Source of the DNA: Cudoniella acicularis
Lineage: Eukaryota; Ascomycota; Leotiomycetes; Helotiales; Helotiaceae
Assembly (NCBI GenBank): GCA_013054445.1
Contig: JAAMPI010001211.1
Span: forward strand, 1-17,771
Length of the DNA: 17,771 nt
Direction: 5' to 3'
Within the stretch, counting starts at the first letter, position 1. Every line of letters starts with the position of its first letter. A program made the position numbers and the translations under genes. The notes under the pieces are model-generated. The model made no database searches. It worked only from the letters and a program-made list of their open reading frames with translations, and was not told the origin of the DNA. This document shows, one piece after another, positions 8,037 through 17,269 of this stretch.

Positions 8037-10459
8037 TTATATACAGGAGGTGAGTGCTGGNAAGCGAGGGCACGTGATAAGGGGTNAGGGGCTGCGTCGT
8101 AGCCTCCTGTCGTATATAGCGCTATACTGTCTAAGTCTCCTTAGTCGCAGGACTATACGTTAAACTAGGTCTATAATACCGGCTAAGAAAATTAAAGGTT
8201 TAAAGAAAACGTCGAAGGCTTTATATTTATAACGTTTCTTATTAGCTATCTCGGTTAGCGTATTATAGACGTCGTTATATAATAAGTCTTTATTAATCGC
8301 TATTATCTAGACGTTATAATAATATCGGCTAGTCTTTAAAAGAACTAAGAAATCGGCTCGTAAGTCGTTCTTAGGCTTTTAAAAGCCTTTAATTAACTCG
8401 CTTAAGCCTATTATAGGTTTTTCTTTTACGCTTAGGTCTTTTCGACTAGAAAATATCTTTATAAAGACACGGGTAACCTAGTTATATCGGCTAATCTAAC
8501 GCTTAATAGCGGCTCTATAAGTGTTCTTATAGCTTATACTAGAAATACTATTATAGTAATTATAAAGCGCGTTTATAGGCTTATAGGCTATAAGAAGCCT
8601 AGCGCGTAGAGCTTTAATAGCCTTAGAGTCTATTAATTAATATATTTTTAATATTAATAAGACCTTAGTCTATTAGCGGCCTAGGTAGCTAGCGTTTTCT
8701 AGTTTAGCCTTCTCTTAGCTAAGCGTAAATAGCGCTTATAAAGCCTATAGTTAAGCCTTATTCTCTTTAGCGAGAACCTATTAGGCGCTTAAGCCTAGGT
8801 TAGAGTCTTCTTCTAGCCTAGCTCTAGGCTATATAGCTTATATAAGCTCTCTAAAGGCTTTCTTAGCGGCGTTATATAGCCTTAAGGCTAGTATAGCGTA
8901 TAATAGTATCTCTAAGCCTTCGTCTCGAACTAAGAATACGATTAAGCGTTTCTAGAGCTCGTTTAGCTAATCCTTTAGCTCTTTAGCGCTTATAGCGCGT
9001 ATTGTCTTCTTTATAAGCCTATCGATAAACTTCTAAGGTATTTAGAGGCTTAAGAGGTCTAGTTAGCGTAATAAGTAGCGTAAGAATAGATAAGTATTCT
9101 CTTTAACTAATAAGAGCGTATATTATCTAAAAAGGTCGTATAAGGCCTTTAAAACGGTTTTTAAGGCCTTATTCTAGTTATATAAAAAATTAGACCGAAT
9201 ATTAAACAGTCTAATTATAATACTTAAGGCTTTAAAGCTATTCTTTTTTAAGTCGTCTAAACTATATTTTTTAAACTTTAGTTTATTAAGCTTTAATAGC
9301 GAGTCTTAAAAAGCTTACTTAACTATAAGGATTATAGGCTAGTCTTCGAGGCTAAAGATATAAATATCGCCTTAATAAGCTACTAGTATAGCTATAAGAA
9401 GGCGCTTTTAGAAGTCTTCTAGTATAAGGCGTATAATAAAAGAGAATAAGAATAACGCTAAAAGGTCTCTTTATCTAACTCTTTAGGCGCTCGCTAAGAT
9501 AGACCTACCCTTTATAAATAGGAGAGAGAGCTCGTTATAGGCCTACCTAACGGCCTTATAAAAGGTCGGAGCGTATTTAGCTATAGCTATAGCTATAAAG
9601 GTTTAGTTAACTAAGTTAAAAGCGTTAAAAAGGTCTAAAGAAGCTATTTTCCGTATTTTATAGACGTTAGAACTAGAAATAGCCTTCTAGAGTAGAAATA
9701 TAGCTAGTTCGACTTCGCTTAGGCTTCGTACGCCTAGTTAATTAGATAATAATATCCCGGCCTTATAACTAATAGCTAGAATAGCTTTCTAGGCTATCTT
9801 ATATATAAAGTCTTTTATCGTTATAAGCCTAACTCTTTCGTTCTTCTTTTATAAGTTAATAAGCCTAGAGCTATAAAAGAGATAACTCTCTAAGGCTATC
9901 CTCTAGAGAATTATATTAGTAAATAGCCTTAAGGCTACTAGAATAAACGAATTCGGCTTAGATATTATTAGATCGAAAAGAAGTCTTATTTAACTATTTA
10001 GACTAAAGGCCTTTTCTCTATTAATAAAGCTAATAGCCGAGCTAATAACGTCTATTATAATTAGCTAGCTTAGTCTTAGGCTCGTCTTATAAAAGAGGCT
10101 TTTAGGATTTATAAAATACTTTTTAAAAAAGGTTTCTAGAACCTTTAATAACTCTTCGGCTAAAAGTATAGAGTCTAATAAAGCTTTAAAGGTCTTTTTT
10201 TATATAGCCTTTTTTAAATAGTTATATAGCTCTATTTATAGGCGTCTATTCCCTAGATATATTTAAAGATTATTTAAGCTTTTATAAGGCCGGGATTATA
10301 ATAAGAAACGCCTTTAGTGTCTAAGCTAAGTTATCGTTTTATAGGCCTAGACTTAGAACTCTAAAGAAGAAAAAGAAATAAAAGAGCGTTTTTTCGATAA
10401 GAAACCTTATAAAGGCCTTTATAGCTCGTTCGGTAACGGCTATAAATAGTATTAATTAT
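7950..10459 (-). mobile_element. R2/CRE-like non-LTR retrotransposon, approximate extent
   Basis: The element carrying the reverse transcriptase relic. Its 5' side (higher coordinates) abuts the LTR-like repeat at 10460. Its 3' side lies in the stretch with ambiguous bases around 7950-8036. The last 130 bp of the coding part (about 8037-8165) is GC-richer and less mutated than the rest and has an 8-bp inverted repeat, ACAGGAGG (8043-8050) and CCTCCTGT (8103-8110). No target-site duplication could be identified, so both ends are estimates. Confidence 0.6.
8037..10361 (-). pseudogene. Non-LTR (LINE-like) reverse transcriptase / restriction-like endonuclease relic
   Basis: Encodes the protein that would nick the target site and reverse-transcribe its own RNA there. 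One phase of 775 codons runs from 10361 to a TAA at 8039-8037, interrupted only by TAA/TAG at Gln/Trp-like sites; I found no frameshift. In order: VRLITIKDFIYKIA; SLDLFNAFNLVN (motif A, Asp at 9635-9633); KGRSILASA*RVR*RDLLALF (motif B region, family GVRQGDPLGPLLF); AY*GDIYIFSL at 9380-9348 (YxDD box, but Gly for the first Asp); LKKNSFKALS. Later come four Tyr codons at Cys/His-knuckle spacing (8562-8564, 8553-8555, 8529-8531, 8517-8519), then RADFLV and YYNV*IIAINKD (Asp at 8354; 8315-8313 reads Asn for the expected Asp), as in the PD-(D/E)XK endonuclease of R2/CRE-type LINEs. The start lies somewhere above 10361. Confidence 0.85.
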
Positions 10460-10625
10460 TATAATAGAGAAGTTAGTCGGTCGCTAGATAGTTACGTAGT
10501 CGTAAACACGTAACTTACGCGAAAGAAAATAAAAGACGTATTCTTAAATAACGTAACTTTTTCTTTTTAAGTTAAATTAATATCTATTTAAACTCTTTTT
10601 CTTTTAAGTTATATTTATTCTTCTA
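10460..10625 (+). repeat. LTR-like direct repeat, copy 1
   Basis: A 166-bp sequence beginning TATAATAGA and ending TTCTTCTA that recurs at 13062-13227. If RIP is allowed for, the ends TA...TA would come from TG...CA, the canonical LTR termini. It contains an AATAAAAGACG stretch and a pyrimidine/A-rich 3' half. The two copies differ mainly by C/T and G/A changes. The 5 bp before it (ATTAT) and after copy 2 (CGCTA) do not match, so no target-site duplication supports a single insertion. Confidence 0.65.
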
Positions 10626-10844
10626 TAATAATAACCTACGTAAAGAGGGTAATTAGGGCTTAGCCTTATATCTTATTATTTCTTTTTATAGTTAAGATCG
10701 TAGTTAAGATCGAAATCGAAATTAGAATTAGAATTAGAATTAAATCGTTATTCGTCTAAGAAAAAGATATTTAAGTTATCGAGTCTCTTATAAATCATCG
10801 TCTACCTAGATAATATTTCCTTCTTCTAAATCGTTATCTACTTA
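10626..10844. other. Left internal part between LTR-like repeats, with simple repeats
   Basis: Contains GTTAAGATC(GTA) twice near 10691-10710 and then a short run of (GAATTA)n-like hexamers at about 10717-10742. No reading frame is recognised. If the flanking repeats are LTRs, this and 12524-13061 are the internal region, only about 757 bp once the mariner insertion is removed. Confidence 0.45.
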
Positions 10845-10933
10845 CTATCCCTTCCCCGGTTTATTAGCTATTTTACTACTTTATTACTATTATTACGATA
10901 CCGTCTAATACCCTACTTCTTTCTTTACTAGGC
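10845..10933 (+). repeat. Mariner left terminal inverted repeat
   Basis: 89-bp arm starting CTATCCCTTCCCCGG. It reads inward and pairs with 12435-12523 in reverse complement. A TA lies immediately outside. Confidence 0.9.
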
Positions 10934-11729
10934 ACCTGATTAAGGCTCTTATGATCGGTAGAATCTTAAATATCTTAGCTATTAGTTACGTAACTAAAAC
11001 TATTTATACTTTTATAACTATATCGCTCTTAACGTTACGAAGACTATTACCGGGTCTATTTTACGACTCGGACGGCCTCTTTAGAGGCTCTATACCTACC
11101 CTATAGTCATCGTAGGTAGAATCCGTAGACTAGTACGCTTTTATTAACCTTTCGAGTCTTCCGAATCCTCTATCCCCTTCTATACTACCTTCTGTCCTTT
11201 ATACTCTTACTCCCGAACCTAAAGCTAACGATATTCCGGCTTTAGATTCCTTTATAGCTTCCTAAGACTCCTGAAACAGCCTTTATCTAGAGAACCTTAC
11301 CCCCTATCCGCTACGAATACGAAGTAGTTATTTTAAAACTATATATAATAATCGAATCTAAATCTAAACTATTCTTGTTTTCGATATCTCTTACGATCTA
11401 ATTCGCTATAAACTTAACGTTATAGAAGAGTAGATATATTACGCTTTATAGTATCGTCTTATACCTTAGAAGGCCTTCTATTATAAAAACAAAGTTAAGC
11501 TTCGTATCTTATAAAAATAAAGATTAAAAGAATAGTTTTAAGGTTTATCTTCGCGAAAACACGTGTTCTAATATCGTATACCTAGCTATTCTACTATTCT
11601 TAATCTTAATATTAATTTTAGTAAAAAGGCTATTAGTATAATATTTAAGCTTTTAAGATATATACGACGTATTATATATAAAAAAAAACTTTTCGGATAA
11701 TCTTAAAGTTATAAGACTACGTGTTATAT

Positions 11730-12400
11730 TCGCGTAATAAGGCTTAACTTAGACGAGAACGAGGTTATATAAGCAGATATTCTCGGATAAAGTATAGGTA
11801 ATAGGCGAGGTATATATAACCTTATATATAATAGTAAAAAAAGATAGAAATAACCGGCTAGAAAACTTATAATATAAATATTTAAAAGCTCTTTCCTAGA
11901 TGTTTTATAATACGATTATTAATAGAAAGAAAAGTCTTATTTAGTTCTTAAAGAGATAAAAAGATAAGATCGATAATATAAAACATAACGCTTCTACTTC
12001 TAGTCGAACCTAAACCTCCCCCGAAGAATATAAAGATAACTATTATATTTTTATATAAGATAACGTATTTTCTTACCGCTTTTATAAGACGAAAATAAAC
12101 CTTTTCCGATAATATATCTTTATCTAGATTTTCTCGCCTTAGTTATTAGACTTTAATCTAATCGAGTATATATAGAATTAGATAAAAAATTAGATATAAG
12201 AATACTATTAAAAAATATAATATAATCCGTCTAATATTTCTTATAAACGTCTAAAAATAATAATTATAAAAGCTTAAAACGTTATATTAGATAACTATAT
12301 TATAAGTTTATATAATAGCTAGTAGAGGCGCTATTAGGCTATAATTAATACGAATAACGGGTTTATAAAATATTAAATAAACATTATTTTCCGAGACTTT
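11730..12400 (+). pseudogene. Tc1/mariner transposase relic (DD34E), catalytic part
   Basis: Cut-and-paste transposase, RNase H-like fold. The first catalytic Asp is in LDENEV (GAC 11752-11754), followed by NRRGIYNLIYNSKKR and KSSFLDVL*YDY, which match the family's segment after the first Asp. After one phase change (between about 11960 and 12020) IFI*DNVFSYRFYKTK holds the second Asp (GAT 12059-12061). LLDFNLIEYI*N holds the Glu (GAG 12164-12166), with exactly 34 residues between them. The family versions read QDNAPSH and SPDLNPIE, so His and Pro have been lost in ways RIP explains. The N-terminal DNA-binding half (about 10934-11730) should be in the same element, but I could not read it convincingly. 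The end merges into the right inverted repeat. Confidence 0.85.
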
Positions 12401-12434
12401 TAAATAGCCTTAAAATATATACGAAGGCGATAAG

Positions 12435-12523
12435 GCCTAATAGATAAAGAAGTAAAATATTAGACGGTATTATAATAATAGTAATAAAGTAATAAAATAG
12501 TTAATAAACCGGGGAAAGGATAG
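12435..12523 (-). repeat. Mariner right terminal inverted repeat
   Basis: Reverse complement of the left arm. Most differences are C to T relative to it (for example CCC in the left arm against TTT here), so this arm took more RIP hits. A TA follows at 12524-12525. Confidence 0.9.
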
Positions 12524-13061
12524 TATATAATAGTATTTTTTTTACGAATCGTTATTTATTATCGTAATAGTTAAGCCTTTTTTCGAGTCGAGCTATCGCG
12601 GTCGCGTTCTTTTTTCTTCTTTCGATTCGACTATCTCTTTTTACGATTCTTCTTTCTTTCTAAGCCCGGCTTATAAAGTCTCTTCTCTCTCTCCTCGTAT
12701 AACACGAGTATATATAAAGACGAATATAAGACACTTTCTAAATATAAGACGATACTATCTAACGGAAAAAAGAAAAGAAAAAGAATAAGAATAGAGCTAA
12801 CTAGACTCGAGCTAATAAAATCAAGGGATAGTTAAAATAGCTTATAGATATAGTATTAGCTAAGTATAAGAAGACCTCTATAAGCGAGGTAGCTAATAAT
12901 ATTAGGCGAAGCTAGGTAGAGTTATTAATAAGAGAGCTAGCGGTATAATATTAGATTAGATATTAGGTTTAGACTTAGATATAAACGAGAGCTTATTTTA
13001 ATTAGATATAAGGACCTAGGTTAAGAGCTTAAAAGACGAGCTCTTATAGATAGAAAAGATA
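12524..13061. other. Right internal part between LTR-like repeats
   Basis: 538 bp. It has a pyrimidine-rich block at 12600-12690 and a purine-rich block from about 12770 to 12800. A plus-strand phase (KKRKRIRIELTRLELIKSRD) is open for a short distance, but I recognise no family. The last bases before copy 2, ATAGAAAAGATA, are mostly purine and could be what remains of a polypurine tract. Confidence 0.4.
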
Positions 13062-13227
13062 TATAATAGAAAAGTTAGTCGGTCGCTAAATAGTTATATA
13101 GTCGTAAACACGTAGCTTATATAAAGAAAGATAAAAGACGTGTTCTTAAATAGCGTAGCTTTTTCTTCTTAAATTAAATTAATATCTATTTAAACTCTTT
13201 TTCTTTTAAGTTATATTTATTCTTTTT
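13062..13227 (+). repeat. LTR-like direct repeat, copy 2
   Basis: Second 166-bp copy, beginning TATAATAGA and ending TTCTTTTTA. Same orientation as copy 1 at 10460-10625. Both copies keep the block GTTAGTCGGTCGCT and the 3' TTTAAACTCTTTTTCTTTTA. It could be a 3' LTR of a short non-autonomous element or one of two independent solo LTRs. Confidence 0.65.
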
Positions 13228-13384
13228 ACGCTAATCTAGCTAAGTATTATATAAGATATCTATATATATTATATTCTTAAGATAACTAATAGCTAGAATA
13301 AAAATCTAAGATCTATCTGTCTTTTTTATATTCTTTAGTTCCCTTATAGCTTATAATACTGTTTTCCTACCTATTAGAGGCTGC
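13228..13384. other. Short spacer, nothing recognised
   Basis: 157 bp between the second LTR-like repeat and the long-inverted-repeat element. It has an AT-rich run near 13258-13275. No gene or repeat seen. Confidence 0.4.
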
Positions 13385-14454
13385 CTAATATAAAAGGACA
13401 AGAATAAAGAGAGTAAACTATATCTCCTAAAATAGCGGTATAAACACAAATTATAGGTATATTTTTATCGCTGACTTAGTCTTATTCTATTGTTATCCTC
13501 TTTCTTTAAAAGATAAAAGAGGGTATAAATATACTTATAGGTAGTCCGGAACGGGAGAACTAATCCTCCGAGAGTAGTAGCTTTCCTTATTATACTAATC
13601 GTAGAGAAGAAAGCTGTTATAGAGTACCTTAGTAGACATAAATTAAACAGTATTCTATTACTTAGAATAATCGACGAGGAAAAGAAGAAGAGAAAGACGA
13701 AGTAGTTACGTATTTAACCTCTACCTGAAACCTCGTTTAGGCCTAGCGCCGTCACGTGTAGAACAGGTCACGTAAACTAACTCCGTGATAAAAGCCTACT
13801 AGAGAGAATTATTAGAGTCTCTTAGACTATATTACCTATTTATATACCCTTCTTAGGCCCTTTCCTAAGGCTAGTAGTTAGTTAAGGTCTAGTCGCCCCT
13901 TACTCTAGAGCTAGTGTCTATAGTAGGCTTCTCTTAGACAGTAGATTATAAGGTGCTATACTATCTCTAGTCTCTTTTCGTACGAGTACTAGCCTGTCTT
14001 ATATCCTAGTACTCTTAGCCTCTATAGTATACTCGCTAGGCCTATAACTCCTATACGTAGCTATATCGCGAGAGAGCTTTCGGTATTCTAGAGGTTGTTA
14101 TATAGGTCTGGGATTAAAAGGTCGATCTTTAGGTATAGGTAATGTTATAGGTCAGGTCTAGCTAAGGCAGGGCAAAGATGGCTTAGTAGACGACTTATAT
14201 TTCGACGAAGGATTCTAGACTAAAAAGAGAAGAAGAGTCGAGTATTATAATAGGGAAAGCTATTACTCTCGGAGGGTTAGTTCTCCCGCTCCGGACTACC
14301 TATAGGTATATTTATACTCTCCTTTCTCTTTTAGGGAGAAGGGATAATAACGGAATAAGATTAAGTCAGCGATAAAGATATATCTATAATTTATATTTAT
14401 ACTACTATTTTAAAGGACGTAGTTTATTTCCTTATTCTTGTCCTTTTATATTAG
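13385..14454. mobile_element. Unclassified DNA element with long (about 212 bp) inverted repeats
   Basis: The left arm 13385-13596 and right arm 14241-14454 are reverse complements over about 212 bp. Shared blocks include AATATAAAAGGACAAGAATA, ATCGCTGACTTA and GGTAGTCCGGA followed by CGGGAGAACTAA. Differences are mostly C/T and G/A, with a few small gaps. The outer ends read CTAATATAAAAGG, and TA is the only flank common to both sides; no 8- or 9-bp duplication is visible. The interior 13597-14240 keeps more CA, TG and GC than the surroundings and has no transposase I can recognise. Long arms with a non-coding core suggest a foldback- or MULE-like non-autonomous element. Confidence 0.75.
13597..14240. 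other. Core of the long-inverted-repeat element
   Basis: 644 bp without a convincing reading frame. It contains GTCACGTG near 13751 and a second GGTCACGT 17 bp later, and several YTAGGCCT-like words. Composition is closer to unmutated DNA than the flanks. I see no gene in it. Confidence 0.4.
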
Positions 14455-15182
14455 TGACCTATATAAGGAGATATATATAGAACGGTCTATTACTTTCTTT
14501 TAAAAGATTAAATTAGCGATTTCTTGATTCGTAGTCAAGATAGTAAGAAAGAAAGGAAGTATAGGTCGACTAAGACGAATAAATATAAGGAACACGAAAG
14601 ACCTTAAAAAGGACGGAAATTATATTAAAACTGTTAAAAAAGGAATTTAAAAAGAAATAGACACTTATAAAATAAATATAATAAGAGCCTAAAATCTAAA
14701 TAGTCTAAAAAGAAATAGGAATACTAAGACGAACGTTAATAGTTAAAGTGATATTATAAATAATATAGTAACGATAACGAGACTCTTAAGTCAGGAGCTA
14801 AAAAACTAGGATTTGATTTAAAGAATATTAGAAACTATTATTTTTAAATTAATATTATTAAGACTTCTTAGACTTCTAGTTTTAATAAGATTATTATAAA
14901 AGACGGTTAAGAGAATTTATTAGTTAGAATAGTAATTTTTTTTTTTAAGCCTAGCTTAAAAAAGAGATAGCCTATAAAAACCTAGAAAAGAGAATTTAAA
15001 AATTAATAGAAAACTTTAACTTATATTATAAAAATACGAATAAAGACGATTCTAAATTAGATTACCTAGATCTAAATAGCTAATATTTTATTAAAGGGTT
15101 AGATTATATATCTTTAAGATTACTTCTTTTTTTATATAAAAAAGCTATTATTCTGACTCTCTTAAGAATATAACCTATAATA
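14455..15182. other. Probable 5' part of the Gypsy element, not resolved
   Basis: Very AT-rich. I could not find an LTR, a primer-binding site or a clean start. Plus-strand phases with scattered TAA/TAG (for example LGFDLKNIRNYYF near 14805) may belong to the N-terminal part of the gag relic that follows, but I cannot prove it. Confidence 0.35.
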
Positions 15183-15789
15183 CCCCTTAAAGGCGAAATA
15201 GTCTTAGAAAATAAGATATTAAACTTATTAACCTCTATTATAAATCTAGCGTTTCGTTTTCTAATACCTATTCTAGGTTTAAAAGATATATCTTACTTTT
15301 TAAATATAAATATTATTAAATTTATTAAGTGTTTTAAAGAACTTTATAATAAATATTAGATTTAAGACTATTAAACGAAACTATTAAGATATTATAATAA
15401 TATATAATAAGAAATTATAAAGGCTTTATTAAAATAAGAAAAGAAATTATTATAAAAAGACCTTATAAAAGCCTTAAAAAAAGAGTTTCGCGCTAAAGAC
15501 CGCTATTAATCTACCTATTCGATAACCTTTTTTAATAAGTATATTAGAATAAAAAGAACTTCTAAAGAACTTAAAGCCTACTATCGTTAGTATTTTTTTA
15601 TATTAAAGGTTCTTATAACCTAAAAGGTATTAAATAAAGTAGACTAAGGTCGGCTCTTTTTAATAAGACTTTTAAAGAATATTAAAAAAAAGCTAATAAT
15701 TAAATTTAAAATAGACGATATAAAACCCGAGATATATATAAACTATAATAAATTCCTTATTTATATAGTTAAAATCACTAGATCGAGTC
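15183..15789 (+). pseudogene. Gypsy-type retrotransposon Gag relic
   Basis: The structural protein that packages the element's RNA. One phase of about 200 codons, from 15183 to about 15789, matches the fungal Gypsy gag layout. There is a Pro-rich entry (PLKGE), then KDISYFLNINIIKFIKCFKE in the place of the family's phrase for a chosen target field and Phe-rich helix. KDLIKALKKEFRAKDRY matches the family's KALRKEFRAKD-like segment. It ends in KELKAYYR*YFFILKVLI and a Lys-rich helix (NIKKKLIIKFKIDD). Internal stops are TAA or TAG at Gln/Trp-like positions. Further plus-strand relic sequence downstream belongs to the same element. Confidence 0.75.
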
Positions 15790-17269
15790 AAATAAACTAA
15801 ACTCTAAAAATATAAAAAAAACTAATACTTAAATATAAATAAAAGATTTAAGAACTCGTTAAAGAATATAAAGAACCTCTAGAGGTCTTAAAAAAGTTAA
15901 AAAAGGCTTTATCTATAATACTAACTAAGAAGTCTATTATCGATAAAGTATAAATAGATAAAATAGTATAAAAAATAATAAAACTTAGAATCTAGAATTT
16001 TAAAATAATTTAGAGATTTTTAATAATAAGCGGTTAGAATATAATATAATATAACCTAACTAAATAAGAATATAGGTTTAACCTACTATTATTATAATAA
16101 GAAAGTAACTATAGAAACTATAGCTCTTTAGGTCTAGCCTTTATAATAAACCTAAATCTAATCTAAGTAGACTAAGGCTATTATTACTATTTTAATATAA
16201 TAAGAAATCCTAGTTATTAAAGGCATAATTATCTTTAGTTTTAGATAGACGTAAAAAAAAAGAGTTTATTATAAAAGTCGAGATAAGAAAATATATTTAA
16301 GACTATATTATAAAAATATTAACCTAGTATTCTTTAGAAATAATAAACCTTAAAAAGACTAAATTCGACTCTTAATAATAAAAACTAAATTTAATATAAA
16401 CGTTAAACAATAGCCTAACTATCTATAAATATATTTATAATCTTTAAATAATAATTAGCCTTTTTTTATAAACTAAACTTAATATTAAAAAGCCTTATAT
16501 AAGAACTAGTTATCTTTATTAAGCCGGGATTAAAAAGAAGCTAAATAAATAAATCTTATTTCTCTTATATCTTTTAATATAACTTTAGGCTTTTTCTTAC
16601 GATCTTTTAGTCTTATTAAAAGTAATATATCGTTTATAAACTCTATTATAATAGAAAAAAAAAAAGAAAAATCTAAGTCTTTTATAAATCTTTTAAAGGT
16701 TTTTAAGATATAACTAGAAAAAGAGAAGCGATATATAACTTCTAGTTATAGAGTTAGATAGATAACTATTAAGTCTAGAATAATAGTTAAGGTTAAGGAT
16801 AATAAGGACCCTTATTCTTCTAGTAGTTTAAAGGATAAAGAAATAGTAGACGTTATTCTTATAAAAATCATTTAAAAAAACGAAAACTCTATATATAAAA
16901 AGGTATATTAATAAATATATTATAGTTAAAAAAAAAATAAAAAGCTTTTAATAGATTAATAAAATAGAAAGTCGTCTTAGATATATAAGACTTTATTATA
17001 TTTAAAACTAGTCTTATAAAAATGTTTAAAAAAAAACTCTTTCTAGTTTCTTTAGACAAGAAAAGCGATATCTATATTAAAAAGATAAAGATAACAGCTT
17101 TATAATTAAGAGACTCTTATATAACTAGTAAACCTTTAAAGCCTATAACGACTAAACTTAATACGATTAGAAATATTAAGACTATTAAAAAAAAACGTTT
17201 ATAGGTTAATAATATAAATATTAAAACTAGAGATATAGCTTAACTAGAGAGTTAAGACAGTTATTACTA
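15790..17269 (+). pseudogene. Gypsy Gag C-terminal / linker relic with possible zinc knuckle
   Basis: A heavily mutated stretch between gag and the protease. Around 16084-16125, YYYYNKK followed by a phase-uncertain tail has Tyr where a CCHC knuckle (C-x2-C-x4-H-x4-C) would have Cys and His, as RIP would cause. The phase differs from the gag phase, so at least one indel lies between 15790 and 16084. The remaining part is Lys/Asn/Ile-rich and I cannot assign domains to it. The knuckle is a weak call. Confidence 0.4.

Larger units (their letters stand above)
10845..12523 (+). mobile_element. Tc1/mariner DNA transposon relic, 1,679 bp
   Basis: Perfectly placed inverted repeats of 89 bp (10845-10933 and 12435-12523) begin CTATCC(C/T)TTCCCCGG. 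They match at 78 of 89 positions, and 10 of the 11 differences are C/T or G/A transitions. Both ends are flanked by TA (10843-10844 and 12524-12525), the target duplication of Tc1/mariner elements. The interior encodes a DD34E transposase relic on the plus strand. Length is in the normal range for the superfamily, but the inverted repeats are longer than in most members. The element sits between the two LTR-like repeats, so it probably inserted into that element. Confidence 0.9.

Noticed and set aside
10460..13227. Treating the region as one autonomous LTR retrotransposon
   Set aside because: Without the mariner only about 757 bp is left inside, with no recognisable gag or pol, and the outer flanks do not match.
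13385..14454. Calling the long-inverted-repeat element a MULE
   Set aside because: No 8- to 10-bp flanking duplication and no transposase are visible, so the superfamily stays open.
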